NCBI GenBank assembly: GCA_016872875.1
Contig: VGYW01000001.1
Coordinates: forward strand, 1-64,000
DNA: 64,000 nt
Reading direction: 5' to 3'
Source: Planctomycetota bacterium
GTDB lineage: Bacteria; Planctomycetota; PUPC01; DSUN01
The translations under genes and the position numbers were made by a program. Of this stretch, positions 24,040 to 31,511 are shown piece by piece (position 1 is the first letter of the stretch; each line of letters opens with the position of its first letter). Below the pieces are notes generated by a model, which saw only the letters and a list, made by a program, of their open reading frames with translations, was not told the DNA's origin and ran no database searches.

Positions 24040-26246
24040 TGGACGAGAAACCAAGCTTGAACCCCGAGGGAACCAACGCACTCTCCCCGAACGCGGAGCA
24101 ACTCCTCCGCGCACGCTACTACGGCCGCGATACGAACGGCGAGGTCATGGAGGACTTCCCTGCCCTGGCGGACCGAGTGGCAAGCTTCCTGGCGAACGCC
24201 GAGCACCGCTACGGCGGCCCCGCCGCGGTGAAGGAGGCGCAAGAGATCTTCCGCGGGCTCATCGTTCCCAGGAGACTCGTGCCGAGCTCCTCGATCCTCA
24301 TGGGCGCAGGCACCCGCTCACCCTCTCTGGCCGCGTGCTTCGTCCTGCCGATGCCGGACATCCTCGATGCCATAATGGAGTCCGTCAAGAGTTCAGCCAT
24401 CATCCAAAAGGGTGGAGGGGGCTGTGGGTTCTCATTCAGTCGCTTGAGGCCCAGAGGCTCACCCGTCGCCGGGACGAACGGCGTCGCCTCCGGTCCCGTG
24501 TCGTTCATCGAGTTGTGCAACGCGACGTCAGAGGCAATCAAACAAGGGGGCCGCCGCCGGGGGGCGAATATGGCCGTCCTCGGGATCGACCACCCGGACA
24601 TCATGGAGTTCATCCAAGCCAAGACGCAGCCTGGCAGGCTCCAGAACTTCAACCTCTCCGTGGCAGTCACCGACGCGTTCATGGAGGCTGTGCGCGCCGA
24701 CGGCTCATACGAGCTGGTTGCCCCGCATACAAACCAGGTCGTCCGCACGCTTCGAGCGCCAGACATCCTGCGCCGCATCGCCGAGAACGCCTGGCGCACC
24801 GGCGACCCTGGGGTGGTCTTCATTGACGAGATCAACAAGCACAACCCCCTGCCTGCCCTCGGTCCAATCGAGGCCACCAACCCCTGCGGGGAACAGCCGC
24901 TTGAACCTTGGGGAGCCTGCTGCCTCGCCTCGATCAACCTCTCCGCTCACGTCAAGTCCGGCGAGATAGACTGGGACGCGCTGGCGGAGAGCGCTCGGGC
25001 GGGCGTCAGGTTGTTGGACGATGCCATTGACGCCAGCTCATACCCGCTGGAGCAGATCGAGCGCACGGTCAAGGCATCCCGGAAGATCGGCCTCGGCATC
25101 ATGGGCCTCGCGCACGCCCTTGCGAAGCTGGGCATCCCGTACGACTGCGAAGAAGGCGTCCGGTGGGCGGAGAAGGTCATGAGCTTCATCTCCCAGCACG
25201 CCTTGGAGGCGTCCCGCCTTCTGGCGAAGGAGCGGGGCCCCTTCCCGGCCTTCAAGCGAAGCGTCTATGCTGAACGAGGCGAGCCGCCTCTCCGCAACGC
25301 GACCCGCACGACGGTCGCGCCGACCGGTAGCCTCAGCATCATTGCTGACACCTCCAGCGGCATTGAGCCCATGTTCGCCTTGGCGTACACCCGAACCGTC
25401 CTCGGCGGCAAGTCCTTCTCGGTGGTCGATCCCGCCTTCAGGGACGTCGCCCAAGCGTGCGGCGTCTTCAGCGACGATCTCGCACGAAAGGTCGCAGAGA
25501 CCGGGAGCGTGCAAGCGGCCAAGGACTTCCCCGACGATCTCAAGGCGGTCTTCAAGACGGCGCATGAGATCGCGCCGGAGTGGCATGTGAAGATGCAGGC
25601 TGCGATCCAGCGACATACGGACAACGCCGTCTCAAAGACCGTCAACCTGGCGGCCTCCGCCACCGTCGAGGACGTCGAGCAGGTCTTCTTACTGGCTCAC
25701 AAGCTGGGATGCAAGGGCACCACTGTCTTCCGGCAGGGCTGCCGCACCGGGGTCTTGAACACAGGCACGACAAGCCCCCAGTACGCCGCAATGCGAAGTC
25801 GGCCCAAGCTGACGCTCGGATCCACAGAGAAATTCCGGAGCGGCTGCGGCTCTCTCTACGTTCATGTGACTCGGGATTGCAACGGGCTGTTGGAGGCGTT
25901 CTCAAACCTGGGCAAGGGCGGCGGGTGCCCGGCCCAGTCCGAGGCGACGGCGAGGCTCGCCTCGTTGTGCCTCCGCTGCAACGTCGATCCGCACGAGATC
26001 GTCCACCAGCTTCGAGGCATCCGCTGCCCGACAGCGTGCAGCGCCAGGGCCGAGGGAAAGCCCATTGACGTGCTCTCCTGCCCTGACGCCATCCCCCAGG
26101 CGCTCGCCAGGGCCTTGCGGAGTGACGAAGATCCCGCAGGCGAGATTGGCGCCCTCGAACGGTGCCCCAAGTGCGGCGGCCGGCGCGAGCCCGGGCGCTG
26201 CGGCGTCTGCCTCTCGTGCTGGGAGGGCGGGTGTGAAGGATCATGA
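24036..26246 (+). CDS. nrdJ: Class II (B12-dependent) ribonucleotide reductase
   Basis: This is a 736-residue protein with the class II reductase hallmarks: Cys101 in the N-terminal strand, QKGGGGCGFSFSRLRP near 124-139, and the NPCGEQPL active-site loop with Cys284 and Glu286. Further marks are TVAPTGSLSIIADTSSGIEP and a TSCPD-type domain (CGSLYVHVTRDCNGLLEAF) near residue 610. The C-terminus adds CPKCGG...CLSCWEGGC, a metal-binding tail with the Cys pair used for re-reduction. It should convert ribonucleotides to deoxyribonucleotides using adenosylcobalamin. All catalytic positions seem intact. Its start overlaps the kinase stop, so it is an integral member of the operon rather than a bystander. 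Overexpression with the system would raise dNTP supply for repair synthesis. Confidence 0.92.
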   Translation: MMDEKPSLNPEGTNALSPNAEQLLRARYYGRDTNGEVMEDFPALADRVASFLANAEHRYGGPAAVKEAQEIFRGLIVPRRLVPSSSILMGAGTRSPSLAACFVLPMPDILDAIMESVKSSAIIQKGGGGCGFSFSRLRPRGSPVAGTNGVASGPVSFIELCNATSEAIKQGGRRRGANMAVLGIDHPDIMEFIQAKTQPGRLQNFNLSVAVTDAFMEAVRADGSYELVAPHTNQVVRTLRAPDILRRIAENAWRTGDPGVVFIDEINKHNPLPALGPIEATNPCGEQPLEPWGACCLASINLSAHVKSGEIDWDALAESARAGVRLLDDAIDASSYPLEQIERTVKASRKIGLGIMGLAHALAKLGIPYDCEEGVRWAEKVMSFISQHALEASRLLAKERGPFPAFKRSVYAERGEPPLRNATRTTVAPTGSLSIIADTSSGIEPMFALAYTRTVLGGKSFSVVDPAFRDVAQACGVFSDDLARKVAETGSVQAAKDFPDDLKAVFKTAHEIAPEWHVKMQAAIQRHTDNAVSKTVNLAASATVEDVEQVFLLAHKLGCKGTTVFRQGCRTGVLNTGTTSPQYAAMRSRPKLTLGSTEKFRSGCGSLYVHVTRDCNGLLEAFSNLGKGGGCPAQSEATARLASLCLRCNVDPHEIVHQLRGIRCPTACSARAEGKPIDVLSCPDAIPQALARALRSDEDPAGEIGALERCPKCGGRREPGRCGVCLSCWEGGCEGS

Positions 26247-26286
26247 AACGAGTACCCCAATGACCGAAGCGTGGAAGGAGAACAAC

Positions 26287-27249
26287 ATGCGGTGCTACGA
26301 GTACAGGCTCAAGACAGGGATCACGCGAACCCTCGAGTTTGCGCGCAAGCTGCTTGCGTGGTTCGCCGTCAATGTGGGGCTCAGGTGCGGCCACAATTGC
26401 CTCTACTGTAGCACCGGCGCCGTCCTGCGCACCCACCCCTGCTTCAGGGCACTGGGGGAAAGCCCGTTCGGCCACGGCTACTGCATCGTGGACCCCAGCA
26501 CGCCGGAGCGGGTCGCCAGGGACGCAGCCCGGCTCAGGGAACGCGGCCTCATCCAGCTCTGCACGCTGACCGACGCCTGGGCGCCCGAAGCGAAGAAGCT
26601 CGAGCTCGGCCGCCGTTGCCTCGAGGCTATCCTCGCACAGCCTGGCTGGACGGTTCGCATCCTGACTAAGAGCGCGGCCGTCCGGGAGGACTTCGGCTCG
26701 CTCGAGAAACACCGTGACCGCGTCCTCGTCGGCCTGAGCCTGACGGCCATGCCCGAGAAGAGTCCCATCAACAATATCCTCGAACCGAACGCGTCTGACA
26801 TCCGGGATCGAATGGCCGCGATGACCGAGGCCGCTGCGCGGGGCCTTCGGGTGTACGGAATGCTGTGCCCCTTCCTGCCGGGCATAGCCGATGCCCCGGA
26901 GGACATCGACCAATTGGTCACGTTCGTCGTGGGCTGCCGAGCCCAGGAGATCTTCGTGGAGGCAGTCAATCCCCGCGGTCCCGGCCTGCTGCACTGCCAA
27001 GAGGCCCTGCAAGCGCGGGGGAACACCAGTGAGACAGCGGCCATCGCACGGATCAGACGCCGCCAAGACTGGTCGCAGTACTGCCTTGACCTTGTCCGCA
27101 ATGTCCAGGCGGGCGTTCGCCGGCACTTCGACATCGGGAAGCTACGCTTCCTGCTGTACCCCTCGGGGCTGCTTCCCGGGCACGAGGCCGCGATCCACAA
27201 GGACGACGCCGGTGTCGTTTGGCTGGGGAAGTCACCCACGACGCCTTGA
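26287..27249 (+). CDS. SplB-like radical SAM protein, last gene of unit B
   Basis: This is a 320-residue radical SAM protein with C34-x3-C38-x2-C41 (CGHNCLYC) and the motifs CTLTDAWAP and RILTKSAAV of the SplB-like branch. ATG 26287 is chosen because AAGGAG (26275-26280) is six bases ahead; an ATG at 26260 has no such site. It is shorter than the member at 10111 and diverged from it, so a recent duplication is unlikely. The product may repair or modify DNA or nucleotides. It closes the operon, after which the integration genes begin. Confidence 0.85.
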   Translation: MRCYEYRLKTGITRTLEFARKLLAWFAVNVGLRCGHNCLYCSTGAVLRTHPCFRALGESPFGHGYCIVDPSTPERVARDAARLRERGLIQLCTLTDAWAPEAKKLELGRRCLEAILAQPGWTVRILTKSAAVREDFGSLEKHRDRVLVGLSLTAMPEKSPINNILEPNASDIRDRMAAMTEAAARGLRVYGMLCPFLPGIADAPEDIDQLVTFVVGCRAQEIFVEAVNPRGPGLLHCQEALQARGNTSETAAIARIRRRQDWSQYCLDLVRNVQAGVRRHFDIGKLRFLLYPSGLLPGHEAAIHKDDAGVVWLGKSPTTP

Positions 27250-27260
27250 GGGCATGTAAC

Positions 27261-27563
27261 ATGCGGGTAAACGGGCACAGGTCGCGGGAATCGACCGGCA
27301 ACGCGGTTGGGTATGTTGAAGCCGGATTCGTCACGCTGACGCGGGCCGCTCAGCGCTCCGTGGTCTCGGCCAAGACCATCCGAGGGCGGATCGCCGAGCG
27401 CCGGTTGCCGCACGGAATTTGCCCGGCGGGCAGGCGCAGCACCACACCCCATCCGATGGCCAATGAGCGAGCCGGCGACCGTGCGCTCCACTTGCAGATG
27501 TTGCCCGCCTGCTTGAAGGGCGGGATGCTTGAAGATGGCGAGACCTGCCCAAGGGTGGAGTGA
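27261..27563 (+). CDS. Small HTH-like protein near the integrase
   Basis: This is a 100-residue protein whose middle part (FVTLTRAAQRSVVSAKTIRG, then RIAERRLPHG) resembles the helix-turn-helix of MerR or excisionase-like proteins. The rest has no clear fold. The start is uncertain: ATG 27261 has no strong binding site. It lies 11 bases after the radical SAM gene and just before a clearer HTH gene, so it may be a regulator of excision or a decayed copy of one. Confidence 0.4.
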   Translation: MRVNGHRSRESTGNAVGYVEAGFVTLTRAAQRSVVSAKTIRGRIAERRLPHGICPAGRRSTTPHPMANERAGDRALHLQMLPACLKGGMLEDGETCPRVE

Positions 27564-27570
27564 TACGGTG

Positions 27571-27963
27571 ATGGCGGACTCCAAATCCCCCGGCCCTCCA
27601 ATGGCCGCTGCGACGGCCGCAGCGAGACCACTGCTGTCCGTCAGAGAGGCTGCTCGATTTGTGGGCCTGAGCGCATCGGCTTTCCGAGCCGCTCGCAAGC
27701 GCAGACCATGCCCTTCATACCGGCCGACGGGCCCGGATGGCCGTGAGCACTTCGCCGAGGCCGATCTGCTTGGCTGGCTCGAGGCAAGCAGAACTGTGCC
27801 CGTGCAACCCAACGTGGAGCCCCGCACGCCCGCTCCTACATCACGAGGACGCAAGTCGGGCGACCCTTGGGCTGAGGTGCTCGGGCGGAAGTCCCTTGAC
27901 ACGAGCGACGCGCTGGGTAAACTTGATGATAGCGTGTTGCGTCCCGAAGAAAGGACTGGGTGA
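27571..27963 (+). CDS. Excisionase-like HTH protein
   Basis: This is a 130-residue protein. Residues 20-70 have the MerR-type winged HTH seen in excisionases and HTH_17 proteins: LLSVREAARFVGLSASAFR, then a wing with PTGPDGREHF and a helix AEADLLGWLEA. The rest is Pro-rich linker and a charged tail. It stands directly before the recombinase gene (3-base gap), the standard place for a recombination directionality factor. GGTGGAG lies upstream; a GTG three bases earlier is an equally good start. Confidence 0.75.
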   Translation: MADSKSPGPPMAAATAAARPLLSVREAARFVGLSASAFRAARKRRPCPSYRPTGPDGREHFAEADLLGWLEASRTVPVQPNVEPRTPAPTSRGRKSGDPWAEVLGRKSLDTSDALGKLDDSVLRPEERTG

Positions 27964-27966
27964 CCG

Positions 27967-29088
27967 ATGGGACGCGTAACGCAACTAAAGGGGAGGGAAG
28001 GGTGGTACGTGGAGTTCTGGCATCCTGCCCGGCATCGCAACGTCCGTGTGCGGGTTCGCGGCACACGGGCAGAAGCGTCCAGGCTGTTGACGGAACTCCA
28101 GGCGAAGGCCCAGCGTGAGCATTTGCTAGGGCCGGCAGCGACCGCCACAAATGATGTGGAGATCGCAGCGCTAGTGACGGCTTGGCGAGCCCACAACTCG
28201 GGACGAGTGCGACCTCGCACCTGGCAGAGCTATGCCTTTTGCCTGCACGATGTGCTCACGTGGATGGAGGCGCACAACCGGCCGCGATCTGTGAGGGACA
28301 TCCGCCTCGCGGACATGGAGTTCTACAAGGCAGAACTTCTCGAGCGCGGACTGGCCGGACGATGTGTGGACATGCGCGTGGGCGCCTTGAGGCAGGTGCT
28401 CCGATGGGCACTGCGCGAGGGACGGATCGCGAGCAACCCGCTGGAGGGTTGGCGGCCAGTCGGAGGGCCGCAGAAACGTGACGCCCGGCCGCTGACGGCC
28501 TTCGAGATCGGTAAGCTTCTCGCGGCCTCGCCGAGCGACGTGGCAGATGTTTGGATCGTCTTCCTCGAGACGGGGCTTCGGTTTGGGGAGCTGTCGAGCC
28601 TCGAGTGGCAAGACATCGATCTGGAGGCCCGGCAACTCCGCGTGAGAGGCGAGACCAGCAAGAGCCGGCGAACGCGATTCGTCGCCATGACCGACCGTGT
28701 GGCAAGCATCCTTGGTGGCCTGAGACTGCGCCTCGCCGAGCGACCTGAGACCGGGGACGCGAGGCGGTTTGTCTTTGTGAACAGCAAGGGAAACCGCTGG
28801 CGGGGGAATCTCTGGAGAAGGTTCAAGCGGTGTGCAGCGAGGGCTGGGCTGCCCAAGGAAGGTGTGCACCTTCACGCCCTGCGCCATACTTTTGCCACAT
28901 ACGCAATCCATGAGGGCTGCGATGTGAAGACCCTACAGGACATCCTGGGCCATTCGACGGCGAAGGTCACGCTCGACTGGTACGCCCATGCCTTCGAACG
29001 GAGGGCCGCCGAAGTCGTGGGCCTGGTCGGGCGGGTGGTCGAGGAAGCCGAGAGCAGCGCGCGCAGAGCGCGCGCAGCGGAGGCGTAG
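27967..29088 (+). CDS. int: Tyrosine recombinase (island integrase)
   Basis: This is a 373-residue phage-type integrase. The N-terminal 90 residues are a SAM-like DNA-binding region, followed by a core-binding helix bundle and the catalytic domain. All catalytic residues are visible: Arg205 in TGLRFGE, His303 and Arg306 in HALRHTF, His329 in LGHST, and the nucleophile Tyr339 in LDWYAH. It should integrate and excise the island at an attachment site, very likely the tRNA-Arg-like sequence 40 bases beyond its stop. It seems intact, so the island may still be mobile. The partner attachment site would be left of the window. Confidence 0.92.
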   Translation: MGRVTQLKGREGWYVEFWHPARHRNVRVRVRGTRAEASRLLTELQAKAQREHLLGPAATATNDVEIAALVTAWRAHNSGRVRPRTWQSYAFCLHDVLTWMEAHNRPRSVRDIRLADMEFYKAELLERGLAGRCVDMRVGALRQVLRWALREGRIASNPLEGWRPVGGPQKRDARPLTAFEIGKLLAASPSDVADVWIVFLETGLRFGELSSLEWQDIDLEARQLRVRGETSKSRRTRFVAMTDRVASILGGLRLRLAERPETGDARRFVFVNSKGNRWRGNLWRRFKRCAARAGLPKEGVHLHALRHTFATYAIHEGCDVKTLQDILGHSTAKVTLDWYAHAFERRAAEVVGLVGRVVEEAESSARRARAAEA

Positions 29089-29129
29089 GCCGCACGGAGC
29101 GTCTGTAACTGCTTGTGCCATAACACTTT

Positions 29130-29204
29130 GCGACCGGTAGGATCGCGGACAACATCGGATTTCTAATCCGAGGGCCGCAGGTCCGAGTCCTGCCGGGCGC
29201 GCCA
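29130..29204 (+). pseudogene. Degenerate tRNA-Arg(UCU)-like sequence, probable att site
   Basis: The 3' half is tRNA-like: anticodon stem TCGGA/TCCGA round the loop TTTCTAA (anticodon TCT), a T-stem GCAGG/CCTGC, acceptor strand CGGGCGC and an encoded CCA. The T-loop reads TCCGAGT instead of TTCGAGT. The 5' half is poor: GCGACCG pairs at six of seven positions with the acceptor, but no D-arm forms. Integrases of this kind recombine within the 3' half of tRNA genes, leaving such fragments at the island end. I therefore read it as an attachment-site copy, not a working tRNA. Confidence 0.7.
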
Positions 29205-29509
29205 ACTTGCCGCAAGAGGTTGCAGGATATGTAATTACGAGGACGATTGCGGGGCATTGGATGCGTGAGACACCGGGCGGCGCAGATGGCTGTCAATAGC
29301 AGAACTACCACGTCTGGCCACCAGAACTACTGTCCCTAGACACTGACCGACAGGTTCCACTGAGTGATCGCTTGAACGCCAAACAAGCGGTCACACAAAG
29401 AGGATGTCACGGATCGCTTCAGGATAGCCCGGGCCGGGTCGGGTCAAGATAGGCCGGGCCAGTTGGGTAGGTCCGAGGAACATTAGACAAGTTCCTTGGG
29501 TTCCCTGCA

Positions 29510-29655
29510 CGTGTCTTTTTCGTTTCGGCGGGCTTTGTCTTTGAGGCGGTGGCTGCGGCCGGTGATCTCGATGATGTCGGCGTGGTGGAGGAAGCGGTCG
29601 AGTTGCGTGGGGCGGAGGGGTTGAAGCGCCAGTCGAAGTCGTCGAGGGTCTTGAG
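29510..29655 (-). pseudogene. IS21-type IstB remnant
   Basis: On the minus strand, LKTLDDFDWRFNPSAP is followed in another frame by QLDRFLHHADIIEITGRSH. The first matches the N-terminal and the second the C-terminal part of IstB ATPases of IS21-family elements; everything between is deleted and the frame is broken. It is a small scar of an insertion sequence beside the island end. Confidence 0.55.
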
Positions 29656-29838
29656 GTCGAGGAGTTCGACCACCTCTGCGCTCAGCGAGCGGCTCGAAGC
29701 CTGTGCCAGGCGGCGGATATTCTCCCATCGCGGCAAGCCGCAACCAAACGCGGAGGAAAAATCTTTCCGGAAAACAAGATTCTGCATGTTTGTAGCATAG
29801 AGGGGCTCGGGGATGTTGCGGACATGGAGCGTGGATAT
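29656..29838 (-). pseudogene. Broken FitA/VapB-type antitoxin gene
   Basis: The minus-strand text STLHVRNIPEPLY is followed, after about 80 foreign bases, by RRLAQASSRSLSAEVVELL. Joined together, these make the ribbon-helix-helix start of a FitA/VapB-like antitoxin. AAGGAGG stands at proper distance before an ATA codon (29836-29838), which suggests the original ATG was lost. No toxin gene is seen next to it. Confidence 0.5.
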
Positions 29839-29942
29839 CGGTTGGGCCTCCTTGTTCAGCCACCTGGGGTTATGGCGGTGTTGGTTGCAAGTTGCAGCCG
29901 ACACTCGCCCCGCCGAGATGCCAGGTCGCGGGGCCGACTGGG

Positions 29943-31349
29943 TCAGTCCGGGGGCAGGGGTTTGAGGGTTTCGGCGGCCATGTGGGGCGGGAGGCGGCGG
30001 GTGGAGCCGGCCTTGTCGCAGAAGTAGAGGCGCGAGTCGGAGGGCTGGCGGGCGTGGCCGTCGGCCCAGAAGGCGTAGAAGCCCGGGTGGGCGTTGAGGG
30101 GGCGGCGGACGTAGGTGTGGTTGTAGGGGCTGGCCTTGGTCAACTGGCGGGCCTTCTCCCAGGTTTTCCCCTGGTCGCGGCTCGTCCACATGGCGACCTC
30201 GCCGCCGGGGTTGTAGGGCTGGGGGCCGGCCTCGGTGGGGCCGATGACGCGCCAGGCGCCGTCGGCCTCGACGTGGAGGCAGCCGCAGTCGTAGTTGCTC
30301 TTTGAGGTGGTCACGGGGCGGAAGGCCCACTCGCTGCCGGTCCAGTGGGCGATGGTCCAGGTGCGGGGGTCGTTGGCGGGCCCGCTCTGGTAGCCCTTGC
30401 TGGTGATGTAGAGGATGATGGGGCGGCCTTCGGCATCGAAGCTCAGGGCGTGGATGTAGACGAGGAGCTTCTCGGCCTCGTAGTCGCGGATGAGGGCGTC
30501 GTTCTTCACGGCGGTCAGCGGCGGCTCGATGGCCTTGCCTTGAACCGTCCGCCAGGTCTTCCCGAAGTCGGCGGTCTCGACGTAGTAGAGGTTCGTTCGC
30601 CAGTTGAGGCCCAGCTTGAGGGGGTGGTACATGAAGGCGGTGCCGACCTTGCCCTTGTGGGGCCAGCTCACCTGGTAGTGGCCTTCGGCGATGCCGGCGA
30701 GACGCTGCGGCTCGCTCCAGGTGCGGCCGTCGGGGCTGGTGGACCAGTGGAGCATGCGCCCCTTGCGGTAGAGGGTGTGGAGAAAGAGGAAGCCCTTCCC
30801 CTCGATCCACCAGGGCTGGGGATAGGAGAAGTTGGTCTTGAGAACCAGCTCGAATGCCTCGATGTCGTGGGGCTTCACGCTGCGGTAGATGAAGGAGGGG
30901 CGCGACGTTCCGTGGGAGCTACAGAAGACCCACAGGTGCCCCTCGCCGTCAATAGAGAGCACTGGGTTGTCGTGCGCGTCGTCGGTCTGCTTGTCGTGGA
31001 GGATGCGAGGGCGGGGCACGGTGCCCGTCGCGTGGTCGTAGAAGGAGACCATTTCGAGGAGGTTGCGTTTCTCCTTCGAGGTGCCGCCGTAGACGAGGAA
31101 GGTCTTGTTGGCCGCGGGGGCGTGGACGCAGAAGGGGATGTGGTTGGCGGGGTAGGTGCCGAGGCCGCCGCTGTACTTGTAGACGTATTCGTCCTTCGAG
31201 GGCTGGTTGAAGTACCAGATGCCGCGATAGCCGTCGTCCGTCGGCGGCGCGATGACGGTTCCTTGCACGGGCTTCTCTCCTGCGAGGCTGGTGCCTGCGG
31301 CAAAGAGGGCCAGCGTGGCGCAAATGACACGCGACCGAAGGGTGGACAC
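29943..31349 (-). CDS. Secreted BNR-4 repeat (sialidase-fold) protein
   Basis: This is a 468-residue protein starting at GTG 31349, with AAGGAG six bases ahead. Residues 1-23 (VICATLALFAAGTSLAGE) form a signal peptide. The mature part has repeated Asp-box-like and Trp-rich blades (DGYRGIWYFNQP, SPDGRTWSEP, SRDQGKTWEKA), typical of BNR-4 family six-bladed propellers. Family members are often linked to polysaccharide or glycosaminoglycan breakdown. It is probably periplasmic or secreted. It heads the chromosomal genes beyond the island, with a heparinase-like gene on the same strand a few kilobases away. The exact substrate is unknown. Confidence 0.8.
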   Translation of the reverse strand: MSTLRSRVICATLALFAAGTSLAGEKPVQGTVIAPPTDDGYRGIWYFNQPSKDEYVYKYSGGLGTYPANHIPFCVHAPAANKTFLVYGGTSKEKRNLLEMVSFYDHATGTVPRPRILHDKQTDDAHDNPVLSIDGEGHLWVFCSSHGTSRPSFIYRSVKPHDIEAFELVLKTNFSYPQPWWIEGKGFLFLHTLYRKGRMLHWSTSPDGRTWSEPQRLAGIAEGHYQVSWPHKGKVGTAFMYHPLKLGLNWRTNLYYVETADFGKTWRTVQGKAIEPPLTAVKNDALIRDYEAEKLLVYIHALSFDAEGRPIILYITSKGYQSGPANDPRTWTIAHWTGSEWAFRPVTTSKSNYDCGCLHVEADGAWRVIGPTEAGPQPYNPGGEVAMWTSRDQGKTWEKARQLTKASPYNHTYVRRPLNAHPGFYAFWADGHARQPSDSRLYFCDKAGSTRRLPPHMAAETLKPLPPD

Positions 31350-31371
31350 GCGGCGCTCCTTCTTCCCTGCT

Positions 31372-31505
31372 CCACCCAGGGACAACAGGGACATCAGGGA
31401 CCGCAGGGACGTAAGGGACGCAACCGGCCTTGCGTGGTCTGCCCCCATTTCCCTCGTCCCTTGGGTCCCTTCCGTCCCTTTGGTCCCTGTGGTCCCTTTC
31501 CTCTC
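31372..31505. repeat. GGGAC/GTCCC low-complexity inverted repeat
   Basis: The first half carries repeated GGGAC units every 9-12 bases (31378-31420), and the second half their complement GTCCC (31452-31500), so the region can fold on itself. A similar block lies at 43708-43803. It fills the gap between the BNR protein and the C45-type gene. Confidence 0.7.
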
Positions 31506-31511
31506 TTCGGG

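Noticed and set aside
1..29204. CRISPR array or Cas genes
   Set aside because: No set of regularly spaced direct repeats of 24-40 bases and no Cas protein motif is visible.
29130..29204. Working tRNA-Arg gene
   Set aside because: The anticodon and T stems are fine, but no D-arm forms, the T-loop lacks the conserved TTC, and one acceptor pair is missing.
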